64,000 bases of DNA, taken from positions 930,001 through 994,000 of the forward strand of contig NZ_FO704550.1 of assembly GCF_000968195.1 (NCBI RefSeq), written 5' to 3'. The position numbers were made by a program, and so were the translations under genes. The first letter of the stretch is position 1, and every line of letters begins with the position of its first letter. Under the pieces are notes generated by a model that saw nothing but the letters and a program-made list of their open reading frames with translations, did not search any database and was not told the origin of the DNA. Source of the stretch: Xenorhabdus doucetiae (GTDB lineage Bacteria > Pseudomonadota > Gammaproteobacteria > Enterobacterales > Enterobacteriaceae). Positions 1 to 8,184 of the stretch are shown in pieces.

Positions 1-168
1 GTATTTATTATATGAATTCAGGCACGAGTTTGTCCAAAAGGTAGTACATGTTGTTCCTGAATACAGGATGTTTGCTTGCGCGATATTTGCAATAATACAT
101 TTAATGTTTATGGTATTTTTTTGTTTTGTAGCCGGTTTCTCGATGGTGTCAGAAATAAAGGTACTCAT
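1..168 (-). CDS. N-terminal part of an unknown protein, cut by window edge
   Basis: The minus strand is open for 56 codons from an ATG at 168 to the window edge without a stop. A good ribosome binding site (GAGAGAGG) lies about 6 bases before the ATG. The visible N-terminus starts MSTFISDTIEKP, is Thr/Asn rich and contains three cysteines. I do not recognise a family, and no signal peptide or membrane segment is evident. The neighbouring repressor gene suggests a phage context. The frame and the ribosome binding site are seen; that it is a real gene is inferred. Confidence 0.4.
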   Translation of the reverse strand, partial: MSTFISDTIEKPATKQKNTINIKCIIANIAQANILYSGTTCTTFWTNSCLNSYNKY

Positions 169-471
169 AAATCCTCTCTCATAATCTTTTAGTGATTATT
201 CCTATCACTTTGACGCGTCTAACATTATCACTTAAGTTCTTTAAGATCCATGCTTATAGTGATAAAAATCGGAGTTATTTAATTATCTTATTGATATTAA
301 ATGATTTTAATTTGATGGTGTCTAAATTGTTTTTTAGCTTGATAATCACAATAATTTCAGTAACACCCAAGACACTGTATTAAAAAACAGCGTCTTGGCG
401 TAAAGAGAAGAATGGTTGGGAAATATTTCGTATGAAACTGGGAAGTTATGCAGCAAAGATTGGGGAGAAAA
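169..471. other. AT-rich gap, no gene recognised
   Basis: About 300 bases between the partial gene and the repressor gene. A 63-codon plus-strand frame at 192-383 has no convincing ribosome binding site or recognisable protein, and I do not call it. Confidence 0.4.
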
Positions 472-1083
472 TTATCGTCTTCGTTTCATGTCACGAAATA
501 AATAGACAATAACTCCGACGGTTTCAATGTCAGGTGAGACGGTTATCAATGGGATGCGCGTATCGTCAACAGACAAAAAGCCGACAGAACCACCTTGTTT
601 ATAACGATAAACTGAATAATGATTTCCTATACGGGCATAAACTAAATCATCATTGGCCATTTCTTCATCTTTATCAACAACGATTAAAGTCCCTTCCGGC
701 GCTTCAGCGCAACCTGTATTTTGGGTGATACGATAAGCCCGGCATGTATCAAAATGGGCTTGCAATTCAGAAAGAACAGGAACCATGAAGGATTCATGGG
801 TTCCTTGTTCTCCTTCATAAATTTTTACAGGCACATAACGGTTGTCATGCCTGACAGCAAAATCCGCATTATCAGTTTGATATTTATTACCACTGCCATC
901 ACTGAGCCATTCCGGGCGTACGCCAAGCGCCTTGGCCAAATCAACGAGTTTACCTGTTTTGGCGGCTTTCCCGGAGAGTAATTTCCATATCATGGATTGA
1001 GCCATGCCGGCTTTTTCGGCAAGGGCGGATTGGGTAAGCCCTTTATCTGCCATGGCTTCTTTTAATCTATCAGCAAGAGTCAT
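472..1083 (-). CDS. CI-like phage repressor (HTH plus S24-type C-terminal domain)
   Basis: About 203 residues if the start is the ATG at 1083, which has a TGAGG ribosome binding site and begins at the conserved MTLADRLKEAM. A start at 1125 would add 14 unconserved residues. Residues 1-60 form a Cro/CI-type helix-turn-helix (LTQSALAEKAGMAQSMIWKL). The second half resembles the LexA/S24 peptidase-like dimerisation domain of lambdoid repressors (GTLIVVDKDEEMANDDLVYA). Such proteins hold prophages silent and are inactivated by RecA-stimulated self-cleavage. The gene is divergent from a Cro-like gene at 1436, a classic immunity-region layout. Family well supported; target operators not resolved. 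Confidence 0.85.
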   Translation of the reverse strand: MTLADRLKEAMADKGLTQSALAEKAGMAQSMIWKLLSGKAAKTGKLVDLAKALGVRPEWLSDGSGNKYQTDNADFAVRHDNRYVPVKIYEGEQGTHESFMVPVLSELQAHFDTCRAYRITQNTGCAEAPEGTLIVVDKDEEMANDDLVYARIGNHYSVYRYKQGGSVGFLSVDDTRIPLITVSPDIETVGVIVYLFRDMKRRR

Positions 1084-1205
1084 AAGTGCCTCATGAGTGT
1101 TTACCTTCGTATTTACAGAGAGCAAATCAATTTATCTCTTCAGTTCAATCTCTGTACCGATGAGGAAACTATTTAAAAAGGATTATTGGCTCTAACTGTC
1201 TGTGA

Positions 1206-1295
1206 GTTATCCCCGCCCTTACGGGGAGCCAGTGAGCTTGGGTAAAGACACCAGCGAACCGTGATTGTTATTCCCACATTTACGTGAAATACAGG
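1206..1295. CRISPR. Possible degenerate two-repeat type I-E CRISPR unit
   Basis: Two related 29-base units start at 1206 and 1267, exactly 61 bases apart, leaving a 32-base spacer (1235-1266). This is type I-E geometry. Over their first 22 bases the units share 16 positions. The first unit has TCCCCGC and CGGGGA at the positions these blocks occupy in I-E repeats; the second is more degenerate (TTCCCAC, CGTGAAA). I see no further units at plus or minus 61 bases and no cas genes in the window. It could be an orphan CRISPR RNA or a relic; chance similarity is not excluded. Confidence 0.35.
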
Positions 1296-1435
1296 GTATA
1301 TAGTCCAAGAACCCCGGTCTTGGAACATCTGCTTCTCATTCTATCTCTAAAGTGATACCTTTACAAACACACCAATAGTGATTTATTGTAATCTATGGTG
1401 ATAGTGTTATTGCTGTAGTGTTGGAGAAGGCATTA

Positions 1436-1672
1436 ATGAAAAACAACGTGATAAAAAAAGTTATAACAATCGCAGGCAGCCAAACAAAGCTGGCTCAGGT
1501 TCTTGGGTGCAGACAATCCCTCATTAGCGCATGGTTATACGGAAAAAAACGGGTTTCGGTGTCGTTGGTACCCGATATTGTGGTTTTTTCGAACGGGACA
1601 GTCCAGGCTCATGAACTGCGTCCTGATCTGCCTAAAGTTTTCCCGCCGCCTGAAGCCAAAGACCATGAATAA
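1436..1672 (+). CDS. Cro/YdaS-like HTH protein
   Basis: 78 residues from the ATG at 1436, preceded by GGAGAAGG; the frame also has an ATG at 1418 with poorer context. Residues 8-45 make a short helix-turn-helix (TKLAQVLGCRQSLISAW), and the tail HELRPDLPKVFPPPE is the typical end of YdaS/Cro-like proteins, which often end in an LRPD motif. It faces the CI-like gene across about 350 bases that must hold the divergent promoters and operators. It likely represses the repressor gene and starts the lytic programme of what was once a prophage. Downstream genes are tail genes, so the early and replication modules are deleted. Confidence 0.75.
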   Translation: MKNNVIKKVITIAGSQTKLAQVLGCRQSLISAWLYGKKRVSVSLVPDIVVFSNGTVQAHELRPDLPKVFPPPEAKDHE

Positions 1673-1750
1673 ACTCCCGCCGGTGGTTGATGAGGCTTGG
1701 CGTTTTGGATGAATCCGAGATGAACATGTGGATGTTGATTAGCTTACTGT

Positions 1751-1834
1751 AACCCTGTGCCCATCGGCTACGGCAGACGGCGTATTGGTGGTGCCATCAT
1801 TTCAGCGGGTATTTACGCGGAAGACCAACAATAA
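1751..1834 (+). pseudogene. C-terminal remnant of lambda gpI-like tail assembly protein
   Basis: The plus strand reads NPVPIGYGRRRIGGAIIS and on to AEDQQ then TAA, which resembles the C-terminal end of lambda-type tail assembly protein I. It lies directly before the J-like gene, as in lambdoid tail operons. Upstream sequence does not continue the gene, so only about 27 codons survive. The resemblance is from memory of the family. Confidence 0.4.
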
Positions 1835-1851
1835 CGTTCTTAGGATGAAAT

Positions 1852-4488
1852 ATGGAAAAGCAATTCATTCAGGGGCATAAAGGCGGCAGCCAGCATCCGC
1901 GCACCCCGGTGGAAGCACCGGATTCCCTGCAATCCACCTCCTATACCAAGATCCTCCTTGCCCTCGGTGAAGGGGAATTTGCGGGAGAGCTGGATGGCAG
2001 GCGTATTTTTCTGGATAACACGCCGTTGATTGGTTCCGACGGCCGGCCAAATTTTGAAGGGGTCAAATGGGAATTCCGCCCCGGTACTCCCCATCAGGCG
2101 TATATCCCCGGTATGCCGGCGGTCGAAAATGCCCGAACCGTCAGCGCCGAACTGGTCAGTTCGTGGGTGACGACGGTCACCAATACTCAACTGTCAGCGG
2201 TCCGCTTGCGGTTATCGTGGCCCCAGTTGCAGAGGCAAAAAGATAACGGGGATACCGTGGGCTATCGCATTGAATATGCCATTGACCTCGCCACCGATGG
2301 CGGCGCTTTTAAGGAAATCCTGAAAACTGCCGTTGATGGTAAAACCACCACTAAATACGAACGCTCCCACCGGGTGGATTTACCCAACGCCCATTCGGGC
2401 TGGCAGGTGCGCCTTCGGCGGTTGACACCCAAACAGAACAGCAACCGAATCGCTGATGCCATGGTAGTGGAGGCCATCACTGAGGTGATCGACGCCAAAT
2501 TAAGCTACCCGGAAACGGCCCTGTTATTTGTTCAGTTTGATGCCAAACAATTCCGCAATATCCCGCAAATCACTTGCGAACCCAAGATGCGCATCATCCG
2601 AGTGCCAAGCAATTATTACCCGGAGCGCCGCCGCCGTTATTATGGCAGCTGGGATGGCACCTTCAAATGGGCATGGAGCGACAATCCGGCATGGGTGCTG
2701 TATGACCTGATGATCAATGATCGGTTCAGCATCGGTACCCGGGTGAAAGCGGAAAATCTGAATCTGGCAAAGTGGGATCTGTATAGCATCGCGCAATATT
2801 GTGATCAGACTGTGCCGGATGGTGAAGGCGGCGAAGAGCCGCGTTTCACCTGCAATGTTTATATTCAGTCACAGGAAGATGCCTGGGCCGTGTTGCGTGA
2901 CATTGCAGGGATCTTCCGGGGGATGACTTTCTGGTCCAATAACAACATGAACGTGCTGGCGGACATGCCCCGTGACATGGATTATCTCTTTACTTGTGCC
3001 AATGTGCGTGACGGTAAATTCACCTACTCCAGTACCAGCGAGAAAACCCATTACTCCACGGCCATGGTCAGTTGGTCCGATCCGCAGAACGGCTATCAGG
3101 ATGCTATCGAACCGGTGTTTGAACACCGATTGATACGCCGCTATGGTATCCGGCAGGCTGACATCACCGCCATTGGTTGTACCAGCCAGAGTGAAGCCAT
3201 CCGGCGTGGCAAATGGGTGCTGCACACCAACGAATATGACCGGACAGTCACCTTCACCGTCGGACTGGAGGGACACATTCCCCGGCCGGGTTACCTTATT
3301 GGCATATCGGATAATCTGTTGTCGAGGTCGGGAAGAAGCGGGCGTATTCAGGCCGTACCGAGGCGATACCTGATTATCTTGGATCGGGTGCCGTCGGCAA
3401 AAGTGGGGGACTGGCTTGTCATCAACCTGCCTTCCGGTAAGGCCGGCAGGGATCTTATTTCAGCGATCAACGGACAGAAGGTCTCCGTGTGGGGCAGTGG
3501 CTATGCCTATTCAGAATCACCGGAAGTGGGCGCAGTCTGGGCCATTGAATCCCGCTATATCGCGGAGCAACCCTTTCGGGTGATGGGTATCAAAGCGGGG
3601 GAGGATGGCGTGTCATTTGAGATCACGGCGGTTGAGCACAATCCCGACAAATATGCGCTTATCGACAGGAACATCCGTATTGACGAACGCCCCGTCACCG
3701 TGATTCCGCCCAGCGTTCAGCCGGCACCGAAGAATGTCCTTATCGACAGTTATTATTCACTGAATCAGGGCATCATCGCTACCACGTTGCGGATCACATG
3801 GGACGCAGCCGACAATGCCGTGGCCTATGAAGCCGAATGGCGCAAAGACAACAGCAACTGGATAACGGCTCCCCGGACTACCGCACGGAGTCTTGAGGTG
3901 CCGAACGTTGACGACGGGCGCTATCAGGCGCGGGTCAGGGCGACTAATGCCGCAGCAATATCCAGTATTTGGATGAACACACAGGATACCTTGGTAGGAA
4001 ATCGCAAAGTGGCTCCGTCGGCACCGCAATCCCTCCAAACCACGTCGCTACTTTTTGGTATCCGGCTGGACTGGGACTTTGCCAACCCAACGGATGTTCT
4101 GCTGAAAACGGAAATTTGCTATAACCACAACGGAGAGGATGATGATACGCTGCAGTTCGCCGATATTTCCTATCCGCAACGAACCCACACCTTGCAGGGG
4201 CTGTCGGCGGGGGAGAAGCTCTACTTCCGGGCACGGCTGGTGGATAAATCGGGTAACACCTCAGAGTGGACGTCACTGGTCAGTGGTGCTGCGTCCAATG
4301 ATACCGGCTGGATAGTGGAGGCCAGTCGGGATCATTTTCTGGACGCAGAAAGCGGGCGGAGCTTACAGGCGCAACTCAATGAACAGGCCAAGGCCGATGC
4401 CCGTCACAAGCAGGCCATTGCGGAAAACGCGCAGGCCATTGAAAGACTGCATGACCTCCTGAAAGATCTTAAGCGGCGTACACCATAA
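1852..4488 (+). CDS. Lambda J-like tail tip / host specificity protein
   Basis: 878 residues. The N-terminal 600 or so follow lambda gpJ: HTPREA-like start (QHPRTPVEAPDSL), LDNTPL, the YPNTAL-like block YPETALLFVQFDAKQF, VPSNYYPE, and the strong match WDGTFKWAWSDNPAWVLYDL. After that come CNVYIQSQEDAWAVLRDIAG and GCTSQSEAIRRGKW. The last 250 residues hold fibronectin type III-like domains and a short alpha-helical tail. gpJ forms the tail tip that recognises the host receptor. This one is shorter than lambda J (about 1130 residues), lacking the C-terminal receptor-binding part, and stands without other tail genes, so it may be a relic or a tailocin/eCIS-like reuse. ATG at 1852 follows TAGGATGAAAT. 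Confidence 0.85.
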   Translation: MEKQFIQGHKGGSQHPRTPVEAPDSLQSTSYTKILLALGEGEFAGELDGRRIFLDNTPLIGSDGRPNFEGVKWEFRPGTPHQAYIPGMPAVENARTVSAELVSSWVTTVTNTQLSAVRLRLSWPQLQRQKDNGDTVGYRIEYAIDLATDGGAFKEILKTAVDGKTTTKYERSHRVDLPNAHSGWQVRLRRLTPKQNSNRIADAMVVEAITEVIDAKLSYPETALLFVQFDAKQFRNIPQITCEPKMRIIRVPSNYYPERRRRYYGSWDGTFKWAWSDNPAWVLYDLMINDRFSIGTRVKAENLNLAKWDLYSIAQYCDQTVPDGEGGEEPRFTCNVYIQSQEDAWAVLRDIAGIFRGMTFWSNNNMNVLADMPRDMDYLFTCANVRDGKFTYSSTSEKTHYSTAMVSWSDPQNGYQDAIEPVFEHRLIRRYGIRQADITAIGCTSQSEAIRRGKWVLHTNEYDRTVTFTVGLEGHIPRPGYLIGISDNLLSRSGRSGRIQAVPRRYLIILDRVPSAKVGDWLVINLPSGKAGRDLISAINGQKVSVWGSGYAYSESPEVGAVWAIESRYIAEQPFRVMGIKAGEDGVSFEITAVEHNPDKYALIDRNIRIDERPVTVIPPSVQPAPKNVLIDSYYSLNQGIIATTLRITWDAADNAVAYEAEWRKDNSNWITAPRTTARSLEVPNVDDGRYQARVRATNAAAISSIWMNTQDTLVGNRKVAPSAPQSLQTTSLLFGIRLDWDFANPTDVLLKTEICYNHNGEDDDTLQFADISYPQRTHTLQGLSAGEKLYFRARLVDKSGNTSEWTSLVSGAASNDTGWIVEASRDHFLDAESGRSLQAQLNEQAKADARHKQAIAENAQAIERLHDLLKDLKRRTP

Positions 4489-4519
4489 CCCGGTAACGAC
4501 AGTTTTCTGACCAGCATTA

Positions 4520-4948
4520 TTATGGGTTCGACTCCCACGGATTGAGGATCGTCACCCCGGTGGAGCGAAAATCGGCGACGTTACGCGTGACTACCGTCAT
4601 ACCATGCACAAGCGCTGTCGCCGCAATCAGCGCATCACGCTCACTGCACTTGTCGGGCACGTGCAACCGGGCGCAGCGTTGTGCCACGGCGGTATCAACG
4701 GGCAACGTTCGTCCGGCGAACTCCGGCAAGACATGCTGCTCCAGCCACGCACGCAGCATACCCCCCTGTGTAGCGTCCTTACGTTCAATCAACAAAACGC
4801 CAAGTTCTAACTCCATGATGGTGATGGCAGACACAAAGAGATCGGTGGCTTCGACGCTTTCAGCCCATGCCGCCACTTTCGGATCGGCCTTCCCTGCCCG
4901 AATTTTTCGTAGTTCGGACACCACGTTGGTATCGAGTACGTACATCAT
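4520..4948 (-). CDS. VapC/FitB-type PIN-domain toxin
   Basis: 142 residues of the PIN-domain RNase family. The conserved acidic residues are visible: D6 in MYVLDTNVVSELRK, a Glu in the middle (ELELGV), and ERDALIAATALVHG near residue 105 with the following TRNVADF. These chelate Mg2+ and cleave RNA in VapC toxins. It overlaps the upstream Phd-like antitoxin gene by 4 bases (ATGA), the usual coupled arrangement. The antitoxin should neutralise it and autorepress the operon. Which RNA is cut cannot be told from sequence. Confidence 0.88.
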   Translation of the reverse strand: MMYVLDTNVVSELRKIRAGKADPKVAAWAESVEATDLFVSAITIMELELGVLLIERKDATQGGMLRAWLEQHVLPEFAGRTLPVDTAVAQRCARLHVPDKCSERDALIAATALVHGMTVVTRNVADFRSTGVTILNPWESNP

Positions 4949-5199
4949 GAGAAATCAGCCGGGCGGGTTCCGATAGTCACGCGCTGCGGTTCAAACTCAA
5001 TGTCCGCAATGCCCGGCATTGCCAGCGAATCGGCAATGTTGCGATGTTGCTTTGTCAGCAGCCGGTATTCCTCAATGCTCAACAGCACATGAGCCGGCTT
5101 GCCGCGATCGGTGATAAATACGGGGCCGTTCTTGGCCGCTTTCTTCGCGCGGGTAACATCCTGGTTCAGCTCCCGGCTGGATAGGGTCGTGATAGCCAT
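4945..5199 (-). CDS. Phd/YefM-family antitoxin
   Basis: 84 residues. The N-terminal half carries the Phd/YefM DNA-binding fold (MAITTLSSRELNQDVTRAKK, GPVFITDRGKPAHVLLS), and the less conserved C-terminus (EFEPQRVTIGTRPADFS) is the typical toxin-wrapping tail. The start at 5199 has a GGAGATA ribosome binding site. Upstream, the AT-rich stretch around 5221-5250 is the probable autoregulated promoter. Paired with the PIN toxin downstream. Family assignment confident. Confidence 0.88.
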   Translation of the reverse strand: MAITTLSSRELNQDVTRAKKAAKNGPVFITDRGKPAHVLLSIEEYRLLTKQHRNIADSLAMPGIADIEFEPQRVTIGTRPADFS

Positions 5200-5438
5200 G
5201 GCGGTATCTCCTGTTTGAATTTACTATATAGGTACATTACTACAATATGAATAATAGCGCAAACTTTGTACGTTGTTACCTATCTGTCGCTATTTTGCGA
5301 GCCGCTTTGCAAAGGCAATTTTTGTCAGTGGTATGTTGTTTGGGGGAGAGATAGAGTGGCGGTGAAATTTCGACGCGGCTTTACCGTGGTGCAACACGAT
5401 AAAACCGCTAACCGCAACAACTAAGATAGGTAGTTATT

Positions 5439-5768
5439 ATGGCTAACGCACATTCTACTGCAGGCATCTGCATTTACAAAATTTCCCAACCTGAACGTTA
5501 TCAGAAAGTGGTTTACCGCCCCAAGGGGGTTAACCGCACGATCCCTGCCATCAACTTAAGCGGAAAATGGTTGCTGGAAGCGGGGTTTTCCATTAACGAT
5601 CCATTAAAAATCAGAGTGATGCCCGGTTGCCTGATCATCACCAGCCAAAATTTTCATGAACTGTGGCACTGCTTAAAAAGCCTGAATGAAGGCGAATGGG
5701 ATGATATCGCCGTGGCACGCTGGTTGCAGCAATTTCCCGGAAAATTAAGTAAAAAGCTGCCGGGATAA
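5439..5768 (+). CDS. SymE-like type I toxin-family protein
   Basis: 109 residues with the SymE core: INLSGKWLLEAGF followed by DPLKIRVMPGCLIITS, an AbrB/MazE-like fold. In E. coli SymE is an SOS-induced RNA/nucleoid-associated toxin whose translation is blocked by the antisense RNA SymR encoded on the opposite strand over the 5' end. An equivalent RNA could lie around 5380-5480 on the minus strand, but no promoter is clear enough to call. In Xenorhabdus and related genomes SymE-like genes often cluster with rhs loci, and one rhs-embedded SymE remnant occurs at 9881. Function as toxin is inferred. Confidence 0.75.
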   Translation: MANAHSTAGICIYKISQPERYQKVVYRPKGVNRTIPAINLSGKWLLEAGFSINDPLKIRVMPGCLIITSQNFHELWHCLKSLNEGEWDDIAVARWLQQFPGKLSKKLPG

Positions 5769-5908
5769 ACGCATAATTCCATTTTTTACCAATTAAAACA
5801 TCATGTTGAACGATTCTGCGTGAGCTGCTTTTTGCGCTTAAATGGCAATATTTTTCTTTTGCGAAGCAGCTCGCATTTTATTTGACTCATTAAACAAAGA
5901 AGGAACCG

Positions 5909-6247
5909 ATGAAACTTCATTTTTCTACTGATAACGCCGCACTGCCGGAATGTGTCTTAAGCGGTGAAGATATGCAACAGATGGGATTTACGCCGCACAC
6001 CCTGTTTCATATCCGGCAATATAACAACGGGTTGATGTTAACGTTGGCAGAGCCTGATGCGATGATCCTGTCCCATGCGGCGGAAAATGATCCGTATCAG
6101 GGCATTGATTGGGTGCGCGATAATGGTGAGCTGTATCTGGCTGGCGACTGGCTAACGGAAACTGGTTTGTTGGATAATCCCGTTCAAGTTGCCTTCGGCT
6201 ACGGCAAAATTATGTTAATGACAGAATCTGACCTGATACCCGTCTGA
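5909..6247 (+). CDS. SymE-related small protein
   Basis: 112 residues. Residues 75-100 read GELYLAGDWLTETGLLDNPVQ then GYGKIMLM, the same WL-x-(E/T)-(A/T)-G layout as SymE, but the canonical GCLxI strand is changed to GKIML. AGAAGGAACCG before the ATG is a good ribosome binding site. It lies 140 bases after the first SymE-like gene on the same strand. It may be a diverged paralogue or a partner/antidote; nothing here decides between them. Confidence 0.55.
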   Translation: MKLHFSTDNAALPECVLSGEDMQQMGFTPHTLFHIRQYNNGLMLTLAEPDAMILSHAAENDPYQGIDWVRDNGELYLAGDWLTETGLLDNPVQVAFGYGKIMLMTESDLIPV

Positions 6248-6349
6248 GTCGTGTAATGCGTTTTTATTACTGATGGCGTTGATATGTTAACTATGGTTGA
6301 CGTGTCGTATTGTTTATATACAATAATGATATTAGCTTTAGAGGTGAAC

Positions 6350-6646
6350 ATGATAACCATTGAGAGGACTCAGGATTTTGAAAAATGGTTAAAATCCTTA
6401 AAAGACAGGATAGCAAAAACCAAGATCTTAATCAGGGTTGAAAGAATGGAAGAGGGAAATTTTGGCGATGTTGAACCTGTGGGGAGCGGGGTTTCGGAAC
6501 TCAAAATACATGACGGGCAAGGCTATCGTGTCTACTTTGCTAACAAAAATAATGAAATAATATTATTACTCTGTGGCGGAGATAAAAGCAGCCAGCAGGA
6601 AGATATAAAGAAAGCCAAACAACTTGCAAAAGAATGGGGATTTTAA
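6350..6646 (+). CDS. HigB/RelE-like addiction-module killer protein
   Basis: 98 residues from the ATG at 6350, which has GAGGTGAAC before it; upstream in-frame ATGs from 6284 lack a site. The sequence MITIERTQDFEKWLKSLKD, RVERMEEGNFGDVEPVG, GVSELKIHDGQGYRVYF and LLLCGGDKSSQQEDIKKAK is the classic pattern of the phage-derived Gp49/RelE-like killer proteins. Such toxins cleave mRNA at the ribosome. The antitoxin begins 2 bases after its stop, so this is a toxin-first (HigBA-type) operon. Strong family match. Confidence 0.88.
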   Translation: MITIERTQDFEKWLKSLKDRIAKTKILIRVERMEEGNFGDVEPVGSGVSELKIHDGQGYRVYFANKNNEIILLLCGGDKSSQQEDIKKAKQLAKEWGF

Positions 6647-6647
6647 A

Positions 6648-6932
6648 ATGAAATCAGAACCGAAAAAATTTGATGTTGTGGAGTTTTTAGAAACAGAAGA
6701 CGATATTCAGGCATACTTAAATGCTGCTATCGAAGAGAACGATACAAAATATTTATTTAAAGCGTTAGGTAATATTGCCAGAATAAAAAATATCAGCCAA
6801 CTATCTAAAGAGTCAGGAATAAGTCGAGAGGGGATATATAAGGCGTTATCCGACGAAGGCAACCCATCATTTAATACGGTATACAAAATATCAAAAGCAC
6901 TGGGTTTGAAACTGCATTTCACTGGAGCTTAA
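6648..6932 (+). CDS. HigA-like addiction-module antidote protein
   Basis: 94 residues from the ATG at 6648, directly after the toxin stop; an earlier ATG at 6624 would overlap the toxin. The helix-turn-helix is at residues 50-85 (ISQLSKESGISREGIYKAL then NPSFNTVYKISKALG), matching the XRE-type antidotes paired with Gp49-like toxins. It probably binds the toxin and represses the operon. A perfect 12-bp stem terminator follows at 6948. Confidence 0.88.
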   Translation: MKSEPKKFDVVEFLETEDDIQAYLNAAIEENDTKYLFKALGNIARIKNISQLSKESGISREGIYKALSDEGNPSFNTVYKISKALGLKLHFTGA

Positions 6933-6947
6933 TCTGTATTAGTCTCG

Positions 6948-6983
6948 ACTTGGATTCGCTTAATATGCGAATCCAAGTTTTTT
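6948..6983. terminator. Bidirectional terminator hairpin made of IS30 end sequence
   Basis: ACTTGGATTCGC at 6948-6959 and its exact complement at 6967-6978 form a 12-bp stem with a 7-base loop, followed by a T run on the plus strand. It sits between two convergent genes (6932 and 6995). The arm and loop (GCTTAATATGCGAATCCAAG) are identical to the terminal repeat of the two IS30 copies in this window. Confidence 0.75.
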
Positions 6984-6994
6984 AACAAGGTCAT

Positions 6995-7378
6995 TCAATA
7001 AACAAACCGCGAAGTATGGCTGTTGTTTTCCTCCTCAATCAACTCTTTTATAATTGAGCAGAAACTGAGGTTTTCGGGAACATAAACAACGCTATTATAT
7101 TCATTAGGTTTCAACACCATTGAAAACATGTCCTTACCATTTTCTAATAACCGCATTCTATCCATTTTTTCAAATTGGAAAAGAAGAAGATCATCTGCTG
7201 TTTTTATGATCATTTTCTCCACATAGGATTTTCCTTTGGCTGAACCATGATAATAAAGCTCACGTATCGGTTTATATTCTTCGGGTAAACTATCACTCAA
7301 CGGACCCAGTAAATAGCTACGTATCTCTTCTCTTTTTTTTATCATTTTGTCATAAAGATATTGATATACTGTTATCAT
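6995..7378 (-). CDS. Small hypothetical protein, possibly an immunity protein
   Basis: 127 residues, unrecognised. It starts MITVYQYLYDKMIKKREEIRSYL, is rich in charged residues, and has no signal peptide or membrane segment; the C-terminal part (SVVYVPENLSFCSIIKELIEEE) looks alpha/beta. It lies on the minus strand downstream of the rhs cassette array and has its low GC content, so an orphan immunity role is possible. This rests on position only. Confidence 0.5.
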   Translation of the reverse strand: MITVYQYLYDKMIKKREEIRSYLLGPLSDSLPEEYKPIRELYYHGSAKGKSYVEKMIIKTADDLLLFQFEKMDRMRLLENGKDMFSMVLKPNEYNSVVYVPENLSFCSIIKELIEEENNSHTSRFVY

Positions 7379-7459
7379 GTGATTCCTTTTTTGATTATTG
7401 AAGTGATAATATCACCTCTATGGCTATCTAGGTGGGATTCTGCTTTGTGTAAAAATCAA

Positions 7460-7624
7460 TTACTGTATGAATGTTGATAATTTTATACATTCAATTTTGT
7501 ATGCTTCTTGGGTTCGTATATTAAACTCAAAAGAGTGATTTTTACCCATAATAACCATATAAAAATATGAGATCCCGCCTTGTTTTTCAACATAAATAAT
7601 CTTTATAGAAAGAAAAATAGCATC
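7460..7624 (-). pseudogene. Possible immunity gene fragment
   Basis: In the 325-base gap between two minus-strand genes, one frame reads about 54 codons without a proper start (IYVEKQGGISYFYMVIMGKN, then YKIECIKLSTFIQ stop). The composition resembles small immunity proteins of this locus. It has no ribosome binding site and starts right after a stop, so at most it is a relic. The rest of the gap is AT-rich without features. Confidence 0.2.
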
Positions 7625-7660
7625 TTAATTTTCTCTATTGGTAAATTACATCATGAATCT

Positions 7661-7696
7661 AGCCTGTATTGCATTATAAAAAATGCAATACAGGCT
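7661..7696 (-). terminator. Terminator after the ComJ-like immunity gene
   Basis: A perfect 14-bp stem (AGCCTGTATTGCAT at 7661-7674 with its complement at 7683-7696) with an A/T-rich loop lies 9 bases after the stop of the immunity gene. It ends the NucA tip/immunity cassette. Confidence 0.6.
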
Positions 7697-7704
7697 TGGA
7701 TTGC

Positions 7705-8184
7705 TTAGACGGTTCCTTCGTGAAGAGATTTGTTTTTTTCTCCTCCCCATGGGTCATCTAACATATATTTAGCATCAATCTTAATTTCAGATGGAATGAA
7801 AGTTAATTTATAAAAAACCTCATCTCCTTCACATACTTCATAGTATAAGCTATAAAAAGTTTCTTTAAGGCCTAAATCTATATTAAATTTTTCAGTTGCT
7901 GATGCTATCTCCAGTTTATTTTTATCTGTGACATAAAAAGGAACAACCATACACCGCTGAACTAAAGGGTCCATGTTGAAATTTTCTTCCAAAGTCAAGT
8001 ATATATTTGCACCAAAAGTGTCATCTGGTAAAGGATCGAATACAACATAATCTTTATGAAGAATAGCTCCTTGTTTTATATTTTCATTTCCCCATTGACA
8101 TAATGTTTCATCAAATGACCTTGAGCGAACCTGAATTTGGCTATGTGATATCAATAAATCGATTACTTGTTTATTACTTTTCAT
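7705..8184 (-). CDS. ComJ/Nin-like immunity protein for the NucA-type Rhs tip
   Basis: 159 residues matching the competence protein J (ComJ) family: HSQIQVRSR near the N-terminus, QGAILHKDYVVFDPLPDDTF, GANIYLTLEE and QRCMVVPFYV. In Bacillus subtilis, Nin (ComJ) binds and inhibits the DNase NucA. Here the gene overlaps by ATGA with the stop of an Rhs fragment whose C-terminal domain is NucA/NucB-like, so the two make a toxin/immunity pair. Cytoplasmic; no signal peptide. The family assignment is from recognised motifs; direct binding is inferred from the known pair. Confidence 0.8.
   Translation of the reverse strand: MKSNKQVIDLLISHSQIQVRSRSFDETLCQWGNENIKQGAILHKDYVVFDPLPDDTFGANIYLTLEENFNMDPLVQRCMVVPFYVTDKNKLEIASATEKFNIDLGLKETFYSLYYEVCEGDEVFYKLTFIPSEIKIDAKYMLDDPWGGEKNKSLHEGTV

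Noticed and set aside
192..383. 63-codon frame on the plus strand
   Set aside because: No ribosome binding site, no recognisable family and composition typical of AT-rich intergenic DNA.
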